Origin: Pseudomonas shahriarae
Lineage (GTDB): Bacteria > Pseudomonadota > Gammaproteobacteria > Pseudomonadales > Pseudomonadaceae
Assembly: GCF_014268455.2 (NCBI RefSeq)
Contig: NZ_CP077085.1
Span: 4,381,001 to 4,445,000 of the forward strand
Direction of reading: 5' to 3'
DNA length: 64,000 bases
The notes under the pieces were generated by a model that made no database searches, was not told the origin of the DNA, and was given only the letters and a program-made list of their open reading frames with translations. The position numbers and the translations under genes are program-made. Each line of letters begins with the position of its first letter. The first letter of the stretch is position 1. Shown piece by piece: positions 1-9,198 of this stretch.

Positions 1-184
1 GGGTGATGAACTGATAGCCTTGGGCCAATGGCTTGAGTGCGTAGGTATCAACGGTGTCGTTGAAGGTGAAAATCGGGCGGTTGATGCTTTCCCATGGATC
101 GTCTTCCGCAGCCTGGGCGGCGAAAGGCACCAGCAACACACTGGCACATACCGATAGTTGAGCAAGACACTGGCTCCAGCGCAT
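1..184 (-). CDS. mlaA: MlaA/VacJ family outer-membrane lipid-asymmetry protein, N-terminal part
   Basis: Only the first 61 residues are present; the gene runs off the left edge. A hydrophobic signal segment (about residues 6-25) is followed by DDPWESINRPIFTFND and YALKPLAQGYQ, the conserved opening of the MlaA/VacJ family. In this family MlaA works in the outer membrane beside porins, removing misplaced phospholipids from the outer leaflet and passing them to periplasmic MlaC. The ATG is set by AAGGAG eight bases upstream. No convincing lipobox is seen (best candidate LSVC, with V at -1), unlike the E. coli lipoprotein, so anchoring may differ. It is divergent from the HAD-like gene. The family call is firm despite the short visible part. 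Confidence 0.85.
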   Translation of the reverse strand, partial: MRWSQCLAQLSVCASVLLVPFAAQAAEDDPWESINRPIFTFNDTVDTYALKPLAQGYQFIT

Positions 185-269
185 AGCTTGAACTCCTTGA
201 ATGATCTGTCATGGGCGCTATGCCCTGAATAAGACGGCAGTATATGACGGAAGTGTAAGATTAGGCAGC

Positions 270-299
270 TTGACGGAATTGTCATTCAGCAAATATACA
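270..299 (+). promoter_or_regulatory. Putative sigma-70 promoter for the HAD-like gene
   Basis: TTGACG (270-275) and TATACA (294-299) are separated by 18 bp in the mlaA/HAD-like divergent gap, about 80 bp before the HAD-like start. The match is by eye only. Confidence 0.4.
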
Positions 300-380
300 A
301 AACTCCTACATCCAAGATCAGGTGTCATCTGCTTGTCATGGGCTTCCGATAGCGTCACAGCTATTTTCAGGGACGTCCCA

Positions 381-992
381 ATGCCCCACCCCCAGATCGC
401 TGCAGACAACGCCCCGTCCTTGACCGCCGTACTCTTTGGCCTCAGTGGTTGCCTGGTGGACTTCGGTTCCATGGCCCACGCCGACACCATCCCCACCGAC
501 GAAGCCCTGGCCACCCCTGGCGCCCTGAACATACTGCAATGGCTCAACAGTCAAGGCACCCCCTGCGCCTGGCTGGATGAGCTGCCCCCCACCGTCACCA
601 CGCCGTTGGCCGCCGTCCTGCCGGACTGGATCCAAGGCACCCGCCCTGCGACCGCACCCTGGCCGGCGCCCCATGCCTGCTGGCAAGCCTTGATGGACCT
701 GAACATCCAGCGCCTGGATGGCTGCGTACTGGTCAGCGGCGAGCCCCGGCTGCTGCAAGCAGGGCTCAACGCCGGGCTCTGGACCATTGGCCTGGCGTCC
801 TGCGGCTCACTGTGCGGGCTGCCCCCCAGCCAATGGCAAGCCCTGAGCGAACAGGCGCGCGAACACAAACGCGCCAAAGCTACCGTCGCGCTGTACGGCC
901 TCGGCGTGCACTCGGTGATTGATCATCTGGGTGAGCTGGGCACCTGCCTGGCGGACATCAGCCTGCGCCGGCTCAAAGGCGAGAAGCCCTGA
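381..992 (+). CDS. HAD-superfamily-like protein with degenerate catalytic motif
   Basis: The 203-residue product resembles the phosphonoacetaldehyde-hydrolase-like HAD proteins found beside mlaA in pseudomonads. Motif I, normally FDLDGTLVD, reads FGLSGCLVD (about residues 18-26). The nucleophile Asp is Gly and the second Asp is Ser, so classical HAD phosphatase chemistry is unlikely. A motif-II-like VLVSGEPRLLQAG lies mid-protein. I chose the ATG at 381 (MPHPQIAADN) because AGGGA precedes it and the protein aligns from there; the reading frame extends upstream to 201 without family-like sequence. It may be a regulator or binding protein with a HAD fold. Family fairly sure, function unknown. 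Confidence 0.75.
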   Translation: MPHPQIAADNAPSLTAVLFGLSGCLVDFGSMAHADTIPTDEALATPGALNILQWLNSQGTPCAWLDELPPTVTTPLAAVLPDWIQGTRPATAPWPAPHACWQALMDLNIQRLDGCVLVSGEPRLLQAGLNAGLWTIGLASCGSLCGLPPSQWQALSEQAREHKRAKATVALYGLGVHSVIDHLGELGTCLADISLRRLKGEKP

Positions 993-1102
993 TCAAGATC
1001 ATGCACAGTCGCCGCCAGTGGATTAATCTACAGGTCATACCGTAGACCTTTCTCGGCGTGCCGTGGTCTATGCCAGTGCCTATTGATAAAAGGAAGAACG
1101 CC

Positions 1103-1369
1103 ATGCCTGCCCGCGAAAAACTGCAAGAACAGGTCAACATCCTGCGCGAGCAATTGAACCAGGAGCCGCCTCTGCCGCTGGAAAAACGCGAAGCGCTGGA
1201 AGCATTGATTGCCAAATTTGAAGTGCAACTGGAACTGGAACCTGCGACCCAGCCGCCGAGCATCTCCGATGATGTGAACCTGGCAGTCGAACGTTTCGAA
1301 TTGGACCACCCGGGCATTGCCGGGACATTGCGCAATATTGTGGTGGCCTTGGGCAATATGGGGATTTAA
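1103..1369 (+). CDS. DUF4404 family small protein
   Basis: The 88-residue acidic product MPAREKLQEQVNILREQL... has a helical, heptad-like N-terminal half (residues 4-45) and a C-terminal DDVNLAVERFELDHPGIAG segment typical of DUF4404. It has no signal peptide or membrane segment and is probably cytoplasmic. AAAGGAAG sits a few bases before the ATG at 1103, whereas the upstream in-frame ATG at 1058 lacks family sequence. It stands alone between the HAD-like gene and a REPIN. The role of the family is not known to me. Confidence 0.8.
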   Translation: MPAREKLQEQVNILREQLNQEPPLPLEKREALEALIAKFEVQLELEPATQPPSISDDVNLAVERFELDHPGIAGTLRNIVVALGNMGI

Positions 1370-1398
1370 TCCCAACCCGAGCCAGGTACAAAACCCAA

Positions 1399-1488
1399 TG
1401 TGGGAGCGGGCTTGCTCGCGATAACGGAGTATCAGTCACCGAAGATATTGACTGAAACACCGCGATCGCGAGCAAGCCCGCTCCCACA
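1399..1488. repeat. REPIN (inverted pair of REP sequences)
   Basis: Two inverted REP elements, TGTGGGAGCGGGCTTGCTCG at the left and the reverse complement at the right, flank about 45 bp of unrelated sequence. They lie between convergent DUF4404 and queF. This is the usual Pseudomonas REPIN arrangement, mobilised in trans by RAYT transposases; no RAYT gene is in the window. Confidence 0.9.
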
Positions 1489-1505
1489 TTTGCTGGGTGT
1501 GAAGC

Positions 1506-2336
1506 TTACTGTCGGGCTAGGCGCAGGTTCTGGAACTGTACATCCTCAGTGCTGCGATACGGGTTGATATCCAACCCACCCCGTCGCACATACCGCGCAT
1601 AAACCGTCAACTTCTCAGGCTTGAGCAACCGTTGCAGGTCGAGAAAGATCCGCTCCACGCACTGCTCATGAAAGTCCGAGTGCTGGCGGAAGCTCACCAG
1701 GTAGGCCAACAGGCTCGCATGGTCCAGCGCCGCGCCGCGATATTCCACCGCAACGCTGCCCCAGTCCGGCTGACTGGTCACCGGGCAGTTGGATTTGAGC
1801 AGATGGCTGTGCACGCTCTCCTCCACCACACGGGAATCATCACAGCGCAGCAGTTCCGGGCGCGGATGCTCGTAGTTGCTGACACTGATATCCAAGTCAT
1901 CAATGCACACGCCCGGCAGGCGCACCACGCCTTCATCTTCCACTTCGGCCAGGCTACGGATGCGCACGCCCACCGGCTTACCGGCCGCCGCGCTCAGATC
2001 GGCACGCAGGGTCGCCTCAAGGCTTGGCCCATCGGCAAACGGCGTCTGGTTCAGCGAGTTGAGGTAGAGCTTGAAGGATTTCGATTCGATGATGTTCGGC
2101 GAGTCGGCCGGGATGCTGAACTCACCGATGGCCACCACCGGCTTGCCAGACGGCAGCAGCCAAGACAATTCAAAGCAGTTCCAGAAGTCCACGCCCTTGT
2201 AGGGCAGCGTCTCGGCGGTGAGGCCCAGCTCGGCCCATTTGGCGGCGCGAGGAATGGGAAACAGCAATGAAGGGGTGTAAGTGGAGATGTATTCACTGGA
2301 CTTGCCCAGCGGCGAATGTTCGGCTGCGGGATGCAT
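1506..2336 (-). CDS. queF: NADPH-dependent 7-cyano-7-deazaguanine reductase QueF (CinQ)
   Basis: This 276-residue enzyme reduces the nitrile of preQ0 to the amine of preQ1 with 2 NADPH, a step in queuosine tRNA modification. It is the long two-domain (E. coli-type) form. The QueF motif ESKSFK is at 84-89, the thioimide-forming Cys at 184 in [12 protein letters not shown] and the acid Asp at 191. I chose the ATG at 2336 ([11 protein letters not shown]); longer starts add non-family residues. It lies 67 bp downstream of the cupredoxin gene on the same strand. In P. putida the same pair is the copper-induced cinA-cinQ operon, so this copy is probably copper-regulated too (inference from synteny). 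Confidence 0.95.
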   Translation of the reverse strand: MHPAAEHSPLGKSSEYISTYTPSLLFPIPRAAKWAELGLTAETLPYKGVDFWNCFELSWLLPSGKPVVAIGEFSIPADSPNIIESKSFKLYLNSLNQTPFADGPSLEATLRADLSAAAGKPVGVRIRSLAEVEDEGVVRLPGVCIDDLDISVSNYEHPRPELLRCDDSRVVEESVHSHLLKSNCPVTSQPDWGSVAVEYRGAALDHASLLAYLVSFRQHSDFHEQCVERIFLDLQRLLKPEKLTVYARYVRRGGLDINPYRSTEDVQFQNLRLARQ

Positions 2337-2403
2337 GGCGGAAACCTGGCTAAATAAACCCCGCCAGTCTACCAGCCTTTGCACCCGCCTTTGAGCCCGA
2401 GGT

Positions 2404-2928
2404 TTACTGGCTGACGTTCAGCTTGCCGACCATCCCCGCCTGGTAATGCCCGGGGAGGTTGCAGGCAAACTCCAGGGCCCCAGCCTTGCTGAAGGTCCAG
2501 GTCAATTCGGCGGTCTTGCCCGGCTCCACCAGCACGCTGTTGGGATCGTCGTGCTTCATGCTGCCCATGTCACCATGACCCATTGCCGCGTGATCCATCT
2601 GGCCCATGCCGGTGGTGGTCAACATGCCGCTGGCCTGCATTTTGAGCATTTCCTTCTGGTGATCGGCATGCATGGCCGCGTCCCCCAGGTTGAACTCATG
2701 CAGCAACTGGCCCTTGTTGACCAGCACAAAGCGCACCGTCTCGCCGGCTTTTACATCCAGGGATGTAGGAGCAAAGGAAATATCCTGCAGCAGCACTTCT
2801 ACAGTCCGCGTGGCCTTGGTCGCCGGGGCAGCCTCGCCAAAGGCGAAAGTGTGCGCACCATCGGCCAGCGCCGCAGCGCTCAGCATCATCAGACAACCCA
2901 CCAACCACCAGGCTTTGCGCGATAACAT
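2404..2928 (-). CDS. cinA: Periplasmic methionine-rich cupredoxin CinA
   Basis: The 174-residue precursor has a signal peptide ending near ALADG (residues 21-24) and one cupredoxin domain. Likely type-1 copper ligands are His77 (LLHEFN), Cys156 (EFACNLPGH), His161 and Met166. Between strands there is a loop with nine Met and several His (residues 86-126, including [18 protein letters not shown]), suited to extra Cu(I) binding. It matches P. putida CinA, described as a methionine-rich azurin-like protein. The ATG at 2928 is chosen over 2934 because GGAG is 7 bp from the former and only 1 bp from the latter. It starts an operon with queF, divergent from cinRS. Confidence 0.9.
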   Translation of the reverse strand: MLSRKAWWLVGCLMMLSAAALADGAHTFAFGEAAPATKATRTVEVLLQDISFAPTSLDVKAGETVRFVLVNKGQLLHEFNLGDAAMHADHQKEMLKMQASGMLTTTGMGQMDHAAMGHGDMGSMKHDDPNSVLVEPGKTAELTWTFSKAGALEFACNLPGHYQAGMVGKLNVSQ

Positions 2929-3004
2929 GTTCATTCTCCAAAGGTACGGGATCCGCTTGTGGGACACTCTAATAATGCGTCGCTGCCAGCCAGCTGACTG
3001 TTAG

Positions 3005-3019
3005 ATTACAACTTTGTCA
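3005..3019. promoter_or_regulatory. Putative CinR (copper box) operator
   Basis: ATTACAACTTTGTCA is an imperfect inverted repeat resembling the ATTACA-n-TGTCA boxes bound by CopR/CusR-type copper response regulators. It lies about 76 bp before cinA and 66 bp before cinR, so one site could serve both directions. Assignment is by motif and position only. Confidence 0.55.
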
Positions 3020-3084
3020 GGTTGCGCCAGCACCACGGCGCACACGGTATAAAGCCTGCTGCTACCCGTTGCCATGAGTTGCCT

Positions 3085-3765
3085 ATGAAACTGCTGATCG
3101 TCGAAGACCAACCCAAAACCGGCCACTACCTGCGCCAGGGCCTGGCCGAAGCCGGGTTCAATACCGAACTGGTGGCCGACGGCACCACCGGCCAGCACCT
3201 GGCGCTGACGGGCGACTACGATTTGCTGATCCTCGACGTGATGCTCCCTGGCCGCACCGGCTGGCAGATCCTGCAGGCGGTGCGCAGCGCCGGCCTGGAG
3301 ATTCCGGTGTTATTCCTGACTGCGCGGGATGCGGTCGAAGATCGGGTCCACGGCCTCGAGCTGGGGGCCGACGACTATCTGGTCAAGCCATTCGCGTTCT
3401 CCGAGCTGTTGGCCCGGGTGCGCAGCCTGTTGCGCCGAGGCAGCAGCACCCCCCAGGAAACCAGCCTGCACCTGGCCGACCTGCGCCTGGACCTGATCCG
3501 CCGCCGCGTGGATCGCAGCGGCCAGCGCATCGACCTGACCGCCAAGGAGTTCGCCCTGCTGGAGCTGCTCCTGCGTCGCCAGGGCGAAGTGCTGCCCAAG
3601 TCGCTGATTGCCTCCCAGGTCTGGGACATGAACTTCGACAGCGACACCAATATCATCGAAGTGGCTATCCGCCGCCTGCGCCTGAAGATAGATGACAGCT
3701 TTCCCAACAAGCTGATACACACCGTGCGTGGCATGGGTTATGTGCTGGAGGAGCGGTTCAGTTGA
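3085..3765 (+). CDS. cinR: Copper-responsive OmpR-family response regulator CinR
   Basis: The 226-residue product has a receiver domain (residues 1-115) with phospho-acceptor Asp51 in LILDVMLPG and Lys101 in LVKPF, followed by a winged-helix Trans_reg_C domain ending [10 protein letters not shown]. It groups by sequence with the CopR/CusR/IrlR heavy-metal regulators. The ATG at 3085 gives the family N-terminus MKLLIVEDQ. It is translationally coupled to cinS, whose TTG start overlaps its stop, and divergent from cinA-queF, its probable target. Identification as CinR rests on synteny with P. putida cinRS. Confidence 0.92.
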   Translation: MKLLIVEDQPKTGHYLRQGLAEAGFNTELVADGTTGQHLALTGDYDLLILDVMLPGRTGWQILQAVRSAGLEIPVLFLTARDAVEDRVHGLELGADDYLVKPFAFSELLARVRSLLRRGSSTPQETSLHLADLRLDLIRRRVDRSGQRIDLTAKEFALLELLLRRQGEVLPKSLIASQVWDMNFDSDTNIIEVAIRRLRLKIDDSFPNKLIHTVRGMGYVLEERFS

Positions 3766-5126
3766 TCAAGCGCCTGTCCCTGGCCAGCCGCCTGGCCCTG
3801 TTGTTTGCCGGCTGCACCGCCGTGGTCTCGCTGCTGGCGGGCGTGTTGTTCAACCAGGCCAGCGAGAAACACTTCATCGAGCTGGACCAGCAATTGCTCG
3901 ACAGCAAGCTGATGACCCTGCGCAGCGCCCTGCAAGGCGCCGACACCCCGGCGCTGTTCGCTTCACGCATCGCCGCACTGAAAGACGAGCTGAGCCATCA
4001 ACCCGACCTGTCGGTGCGCATCAATGCCGCCGACGGCCAGCGCTGGTTTGACAGCGCGCTGCGCATCCCCAATGACCTGCCTACCGCGCCCGGCCTGCAC
4101 AGCCTGCAAAGCGCCGGCACCAGCTACCGGGTGTACAACGCGCCGTTGAATCCCGAGCAGCCCGGCTCCGCGCAGTTGGTCCTGATGCTGGACATCACCC
4201 ATCACCAACACTTTCTGCAGCGCATGCAGCACCTGATCTGGCTAACGGTCGGCCTGTCCGCCCTGGCCACCGCGCTTCTCGGCGCCTGGGCCGCACGCAG
4301 CGGGTTGCGTCCGTTGCGGCGAATGACTGAAGTGGCCAGCCGCGTACGCGCCCACTCCCTGACCCAGCGCCTGCCCGAAGAACAGATGCCCGCCGAACTG
4401 GCGGAACTGGCCCAGGCCTTCAACGCCATGTTCAGCCGCCTCGACGACGCGTTCCAGCGGCTGTCGGCGTTCTCTGCCGATATCGCCCACGAGCTGCGCA
4501 CGCCGCTATCCAACCTGCTGACCCAGACCCAGGTGATCCTCACCCAGCCCCGGCCGCTGGAGGACTACCGCGAAGCGCTGCACAGCAATCTGGAAGAGCT
4601 GCAATGGATGGCCCAACTGGTCAATGACATGCTGTACCTGGCCAAGGCCGATCACGGCTTGCTGAACCCCAGGCGCGAGCCCCTGGCCCTGGCCGACGAG
4701 GTGGATGCCTTGCTGGAGTTCTTCGCGCCGTTGGCCGAGGACGCCCAGGTCAACCTGCTGCGCGACGGCAGCGCCAGTACCGTCGGTGACCGCAGCATGC
4801 TGCGCCGTGCTTGTTCCAATCTATTGGACAACGCTGTGCGCTTTACCCCGCCGGGCGGCGAAGTACGGGTGAGGATCAGCGAAAACGCCCAGGGCGTGAC
4901 GCTGAGCGTGGAAAACACCGGCACCGGGATTCCCCAGGGGTTACTGCCCAAGCTGTTTGACCGGTTCTACCGCGTGGATCCGGCACGCCATGAAGGCAGC
5001 AGTGAGCATGCGGGGCTAGGGTTGGCGATTACCCAGTCGATTGTGCAGGCACACGGGGGGAGGATTTTCTGTGAGTCACAACCGGGGTGGACGCGGTTTG
5101 TGATTGAGCTGCCGCAGGGGGTTTGA
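3762..5126 (+). CDS. cinS: Copper-sensing membrane histidine kinase CinS
   Basis: This 454-residue heavy-metal sensor kinase has TM1 at about 9-30, a periplasmic sensor of about 125 residues, TM2 at about 156-177, HAMP, an H-box [14 protein letters not shown] with phospho-acceptor His243, an N-box [14 protein letters not shown] (about 353-366), and G-box segments near [17 protein letters not shown] and GLGLAITQS. Translation begins at TTG (3762), preceded by GAGGAG at 8 bp and overlapping the cinR stop, so the two proteins are probably made in step. It should phosphorylate CinR when periplasmic copper rises; the copper ligands are not obvious by eye. Confidence 0.9.
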   Translation: MIKRLSLASRLALLFAGCTAVVSLLAGVLFNQASEKHFIELDQQLLDSKLMTLRSALQGADTPALFASRIAALKDELSHQPDLSVRINAADGQRWFDSALRIPNDLPTAPGLHSLQSAGTSYRVYNAPLNPEQPGSAQLVLMLDITHHQHFLQRMQHLIWLTVGLSALATALLGAWAARSGLRPLRRMTEVASRVRAHSLTQRLPEEQMPAELAELAQAFNAMFSRLDDAFQRLSAFSADIAHELRTPLSNLLTQTQVILTQPRPLEDYREALHSNLEELQWMAQLVNDMLYLAKADHGLLNPRREPLALADEVDALLEFFAPLAEDAQVNLLRDGSASTVGDRSMLRRACSNLLDNAVRFTPPGGEVRVRISENAQGVTLSVENTGTGIPQGLLPKLFDRFYRVDPARHEGSSEHAGLGLAITQSIVQAHGGRIFCESQPGWTRFVIELPQGV

Positions 5127-5144
5127 GGCAAGTTGGGCGGGCCT

Positions 5145-5222
5145 CATCGCGGGCAAGCCCGCTCCCACATTTGACCGGTTTCACAAATCAAAGTGTGGGA
5201 GCTGGCTTGCCTGCGATAGCGA
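5145..5222. repeat. REPIN
   Basis: ATCGCGGGCAAGCCCGCTCC and the inverted GTGGGAGCTGGCTTGCCTGC are separated by about 24 bp, between the convergent ends of cinS and lolE. The two arms differ in subtype (CGGG versus CTGG core). Confidence 0.88.
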
Positions 5223-5231
5223 TCTCAAGAC

Positions 5232-6476
5232 CTACGAATATCTCAGGGCATGCGCCGGCTCAATCTTCGCCGCCCGATACGCCGGGTAAATCGTCGCCAG
5301 AAAGCTCAACACAAACCCCGCGCTGCAAATCAGCAACACATCGCCACCTTGCAGCTCCGAAGGCAGGTTGCTGACAAAGTACACGTCCGAACTGAAGATA
5401 TGCTGCCCGGTCACGCGCTCCATCCAGCCCACCAGCTCACTGACGTTGAGCGCGGCAATCACTCCCAGCACGCCGCCAATCAGGGTGCCGACGATACCGA
5501 TCACCGTGCCCTGGACCATGAAGATCGCCATGATCTGCCGTGGCGTGGCGCCGATGGTGCGCAGGATCGCGATGTCCGCGCCCTTGTCGTTCACCACCAT
5601 GATCAGCGTGGCAATGATATTGAACGCGGCGACGGCGACGATCATCAGCAACAGCAGGCCGATCATGGTCTTTTCCATCTTCATTGCACTGAACAGGCTG
5701 CCCTGGGTGTGGGTCCAGTCATCGGCCTTGTAGGCGGCGCCCAGGCTGCCGGCAATGTCCGCCGACACTTTCGGTGCCGCGTACAGATCCTTGACCGCCA
5801 GGCGCACGCTTTGCACCTGGTTCGGCTGCCAATGCAGCATTTGCGCGGCATCGGCGACGTGGATCAGCGCCATCGAGCCATCCAGCTCGGCACCCACCTT
5901 GAACACCCCCACCACGTTCAAACGCTGCATACGCGGGGTGATGCCGCCGGGCGCAGTGCTGATTTCCGGGACGATCAAGGTCAGCTTGTCCCCCACATTC
6001 AAGCGGAAACGGCGCGCGGTGATTTCACCGATCACCACGCCGAACTCACCCGGCTGCAGGTTTTCCAGATTGCCCTGGACGATATGCTGGGTGACGATCG
6101 ACACCTTGCCTTCCTGGGCCGGGTCGATCCCGCTGATCTGGATCGGCTGCATCGAGCCCTTATAGGACAGCATGCCTTCCATCTCGGTAAACGGCACAGC
6201 GGCGGTCACTTCGGGGTTTTTCAGAGCGGCGGCGGCCACGGGCTGCCAGTCGCTGATCGGGTTGACGCCGACGATGGTGGCATGCGGCACCATGCCCAGA
6301 ATGCGCGAGCTCATTTCCCGCTGGAAGCCATTCATCACCGACAACACCACGATCATCGCCAGCACGCCCAGGGCGAGGCCGATCATCGAGGTCATCGAGA
6401 TAAACGAGACAAAACGGTTGCGGCGCTTGGCGCGGGTATAGCGCGTGCCGATAAAAATCGATAACGGTCTGAACAT
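5232..6476 (-). CDS. lolE: Lipoprotein-releasing system transmembrane protein LolE
   Basis: This 414-residue permease is the third gene of lolCDE, the inner-membrane ABC machine that lifts outer-membrane lipoproteins out of the membrane onto LolA. It has one N-terminal TM helix (about 25-47), a periplasmic domain of about 220 residues, and three C-terminal helices (about 270-290, 315-340, 375-395) within the FtsX-like core. It is a close paralogue of the upstream LolC: both open with MFRPL and [11 protein letters not shown]. The LolC/LolE names follow operon order. A strong hairpin with a U-tract lies between lolD and this start (separate entry). No good Shine-Dalgarno precedes the ATG. Confidence 0.92.
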   Translation of the reverse strand: MFRPLSIFIGTRYTRAKRRNRFVSFISMTSMIGLALGVLAMIVVLSVMNGFQREMSSRILGMVPHATIVGVNPISDWQPVAAAALKNPEVTAAVPFTEMEGMLSYKGSMQPIQISGIDPAQEGKVSIVTQHIVQGNLENLQPGEFGVVIGEITARRFRLNVGDKLTLIVPEISTAPGGITPRMQRLNVVGVFKVGAELDGSMALIHVADAAQMLHWQPNQVQSVRLAVKDLYAAPKVSADIAGSLGAAYKADDWTHTQGSLFSAMKMEKTMIGLLLLMIVAVAAFNIIATLIMVVNDKGADIAILRTIGATPRQIMAIFMVQGTVIGIVGTLIGGVLGVIAALNVSELVGWMERVTGQHIFSSDVYFVSNLPSELQGGDVLLICSAGFVLSFLATIYPAYRAAKIEPAHALRYS

Positions 6477-6490
6477 TCGCGGGCACCGTT

Positions 6491-6524
6491 GAAAAAATAG
6501 AAAACCCAGGCACGAATGCCCGGG
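6491..6524 (-). terminator. Intrinsic terminator or attenuator between lolD and lolE
   Basis: On the minus strand CCCGGGCA-TTCG-TGCCTGGG (6505-6524) forms an 8-bp stem with one G-U pair and a UUCG tetraloop, followed at once by TTTTCTATTTTTTC (6491-6504). It begins 11 bp after the lolD stop and its U-tract ends about 14 bp before the lolE ATG, so it should reduce read-through into lolE. Confidence 0.75.
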
Positions 6525-6534
6525 CTGAAACAGG

Positions 6535-7218
6535 TCAGATGGCGACCAGATGACCTTCCTGCAGGTGCAACACGCGGTCCATCTGCCGGGCCATGCTCAT
6601 GTCATGGGTCACCACCAGGAACGCGGTGCGCATCTGGGTGCTCAGCTCCAGCATCAAGTCCTTGATGCCCTGGGCAGTGTGGGAATCGAGGTTGCCGGTC
6701 GGCTCATCGAGCATCACCAGGCCTGGGTTGTTGACCAGGGCACGGGCAATCGCCACACGCTGGCGCTCGCCACCAGACAGCTCTGCCGGCTTGTGCTCCA
6801 GGCGATGCCCCAGGCCGACGCGCTCCAGCAGCGCCGTAGCACGCTGACGCGCCTCCGGGATCGCGGTCTTGCCGATCAACAGGGGCATGCACACGTTTTC
6901 CAGGGCCGTGAACTCTGGCAGCAAGTGGTGGAACTGGTACACAAAGCCCAGGGAGCGGTTGCGCAACTGGCCACGGGCCTTCTCGTTCAACGCCGAGAGT
7001 TCTTCACCGGCCAGCCACACGCTGCCCTGGGACGGCGTATCAAGGCCGCCCAACAGGTTGAGCAAGGTACTTTTGCCGGAGCCGGAACTGCCGACGATCG
7101 CCACGCGCTCGCCCGGATGCAGTTCCAGTTGCAGGTTGGACAGCACCACTACCGATTCCGGGCCTTCCTCGTAGGATTTGCCCAGGTTGCGGCAGCTCAG
7201 GATTGCTTTTTCACTCAT
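6535..7218 (-). CDS. lolD: Lipoprotein-releasing system ATPase LolD
   Basis: This 227-residue ABC ATPase energises LolCE on the cytoplasmic side of the inner membrane. Walker A is GSSGSGKST (about 45-53), the signature [15 protein letters not shown] is at about 148-162, and Walker B with switch is [11 protein letters not shown]. Two ATGs lie close together (7233 and 7218). I chose 7218 because MSEKAILSC matches the usual length and N-terminus; the 7233 start would overlap the 3' end of lolC. Either way the gene is coupled to lolC. Confidence 0.93.
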   Translation of the reverse strand: MSEKAILSCRNLGKSYEEGPESVVVLSNLQLELHPGERVAIVGSSGSGKSTLLNLLGGLDTPSQGSVWLAGEELSALNEKARGQLRNRSLGFVYQFHHLLPEFTALENVCMPLLIGKTAIPEARQRATALLERVGLGHRLEHKPAELSGGERQRVAIARALVNNPGLVMLDEPTGNLDSHTAQGIKDLMLELSTQMRTAFLVVTHDMSMARQMDRVLHLQEGHLVAI

Positions 7219-7225
7219 GCCCGAT

Positions 7226-8476
7226 TCACTCATAGCGTAAAGCCTGCGCCGGCTGGGTACGTGCCGCGCGCCAGGCTGGATATAGGGTGGCAAGGAAACT
7301 CAGGACCAACGCGGCGCCGCCGACCATCAACACATCCTGGCTCTGCACCTGGGATGGCAAATAGTCGATGAAGTAGACGTCGGCGTTGAGAAACTTGTGG
7401 CCGATCAGGGTTTCGACGCCGGCGATGGCAGCACTGACGTTCAGCGCGGCGAAGATCCCCACGGCCGTACCGATCAAGGTACCGACCACACCGATCACCG
7501 TGCCCTGGACCATAAAGATCGCCATGATCTGCCCCGGCGTGGCGCCCAGGGTGCGCAGGATGGCGATGTCGCCCTTCTTGTCGTTCACCACCATCACCAG
7601 GGTGGAGATGATGTTGAAGGCGGCCACGGCGACAATCAGCAACAGCAACAGGCCAATCATGGCCTTTTCCATGCGGATCGCCTGGTACAGGTTGCCGTGG
7701 GTACGGGTCCAGTCACGGGCGTAGTACTGGCTTTCACCCAGATGCTGGGCGATTTCCCAGGCCCCGCGTGGCGCCTCGAACAGGTCGTTGAACTTCAGGC
7801 GCAGGCCCTGCACCTGGTCCGGCTTCCAGCGATGCAGGCGGGCCAGGTCGGTAAGGTTGGTCAGGCCGAGGAAGCCGTCGATTTCGCCGGCGCCGACATG
7901 AAAGATGCCGACTACGGTAAAGCGCTTCATGCGCGGGAACATGCCCGCCGGGGTCACGGTGACTTCCGGGGCGACGAAGGTCAGCTTGTCGCCAATGGCC
8001 ACGCCGAGCTTGGCCGCCGCACGGTCGCCGATCACGATGCCGAAGCTGCCAGGCGACAGGGCATCGAGCTGGCCCTGCTGCATGAACTGATCAATGATCG
8101 AGACCTTGCGCTCCTGTGCCGGGTCGATGGCATTGAGCAGGACTTTCTGCACCTTGCCATTGTTGGTCAACAGCCCCTGCATCTGGGTAAATGGCGCGAC
8201 GGCCAGCACCTTGGGGTTCTGCTTGACCTTGTCGGCCAGGCCTTGCCAGTCGCCCAGGGGCTCGCCGGACTCGATGGTCGCGTGGGGCACCATGCCCAGC
8301 ACGCGGGTGCGCATCTCATGATCGAAGCCATTCATCACCGATAGCACCACGATCATTACGACGACGCCCAGGGCGAGTCCGATCATGGAGGTCAGGGAAA
8401 TGAACGACACAAAATGATTGCGACGCTTTGCACGGGTATAACGCGTGCCGATAAATACGAAGAGAGGTCTGAACAT
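7226..8476 (-). CDS. lolC: Lipoprotein-releasing system transmembrane protein LolC
   Basis: The first gene of lolCDE encodes 416 residues: TM helix at about 25-47, a periplasmic domain holding the LolA-contacting region, then three C-terminal TM helices in the FtsX-like domain with [16 protein letters not shown]. In E. coli LolC recruits LolA through a periplasmic hook, while LolE takes the substrate lipoprotein. The assignment to LolC rather than LolE rests on operon order, since the paralogues are very similar at both ends. It is divergent from the PilZ gene across a 94-bp gap. Confidence 0.92.
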   Translation of the reverse strand: MFRPLFVFIGTRYTRAKRRNHFVSFISLTSMIGLALGVVVMIVVLSVMNGFDHEMRTRVLGMVPHATIESGEPLGDWQGLADKVKQNPKVLAVAPFTQMQGLLTNNGKVQKVLLNAIDPAQERKVSIIDQFMQQGQLDALSPGSFGIVIGDRAAAKLGVAIGDKLTFVAPEVTVTPAGMFPRMKRFTVVGIFHVGAGEIDGFLGLTNLTDLARLHRWKPDQVQGLRLKFNDLFEAPRGAWEIAQHLGESQYYARDWTRTHGNLYQAIRMEKAMIGLLLLLIVAVAAFNIISTLVMVVNDKKGDIAILRTLGATPGQIMAIFMVQGTVIGVVGTLIGTAVGIFAALNVSAAIAGVETLIGHKFLNADVYFIDYLPSQVQSQDVLMVGGAALVLSFLATLYPAWRAARTQPAQALRYE

Positions 8477-8570
8477 GTCGGGGCTTGTTCGGAGGAAAAG
8501 AAGACGTCCCGGTGGCGGGGTCTGGTAAGCAGCTTTACACTCAGACCATTACCGTTACCTGGGGTTCGCC

Positions 8571-9155
8571 ATGACGACATTAGATGAAGAAGATCGCCGC
8601 GAATACTACCGTATCGACGACATGATCGCACTCCAAATCAAAAGCCTGTCGGCCCCGCAAGCGGCGAGCAAGGAAGTGTTGCTGGATGATTCCCCGCTGT
8701 TCAACCTGCTCAGTGAACTGCACCTGAGCGAATTCGAGTCCCAACACCTGCTGCGCCAGCTCGGCGAGCGCGACCGCACCCTCGCCGCCTTCCTCAAAGT
8801 GCAGAACAAACGCATGGATTTGCTCAGCCAGGTCATGGCGCAAAGCCTGCTGGGCGAGATCGGCGCGCCGCAGCCGGTGATCATTTCCGAAGGTGGCATC
8901 GACTTCCAACACCCCACGGCACTCGCGCCCGGCAGCCACCTGGCGGTCAAGCTGGTGCTGATGCCCCAGGCGCTGGGCCTGCTGTTGCGGGCCAAGGTCA
9001 CCCATTGCGATCCCAAGGGCGACAGTTTTGACATCGGTACCGAATTCGAATCCATGACTGACGCCCAGCGCCAGTTGCTGGCTCGCTATATTTTGCAAAA
9101 ACAGGCCCAGGAACGGCGCCTGGCCCGGGAACAAAGCGACGGCCAAGACACCTGA
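8571..9155 (+). CDS. PilZ domain protein (PA2989-type)
   Basis: The 194-residue product begins MTTLDEEDRREYYRIDD, giving the PilZ RxxxR element (Arg9/Arg10 to Arg14), and ends with a beta-rich PilZ-like half containing ISEGGIDF (compare D/NxSxxG) and DIGTEFESM. A helical segment of about 60 residues (45-105) separates the two, so the binding arginines are at the very N-terminus. PilZ proteins bind cyclic di-GMP and pass the signal to motility or polysaccharide targets; binding here is inferred. It lies between lolC and the phosphodiesterase gene as in P. aeruginosa, and probably forms a pair with the latter (43-bp gap). Confidence 0.85.
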   Translation: MTTLDEEDRREYYRIDDMIALQIKSLSAPQAASKEVLLDDSPLFNLLSELHLSEFESQHLLRQLGERDRTLAAFLKVQNKRMDLLSQVMAQSLLGEIGAPQPVIISEGGIDFQHPTALAPGSHLAVKLVLMPQALGLLLRAKVTHCDPKGDSFDIGTEFESMTDAQRQLLARYILQKQAQERRLAREQSDGQDT

Positions 9156-9198
9156 TTTCGTATTTATCCAGCCATATACCTGGCGAAAAGGAGCAACT

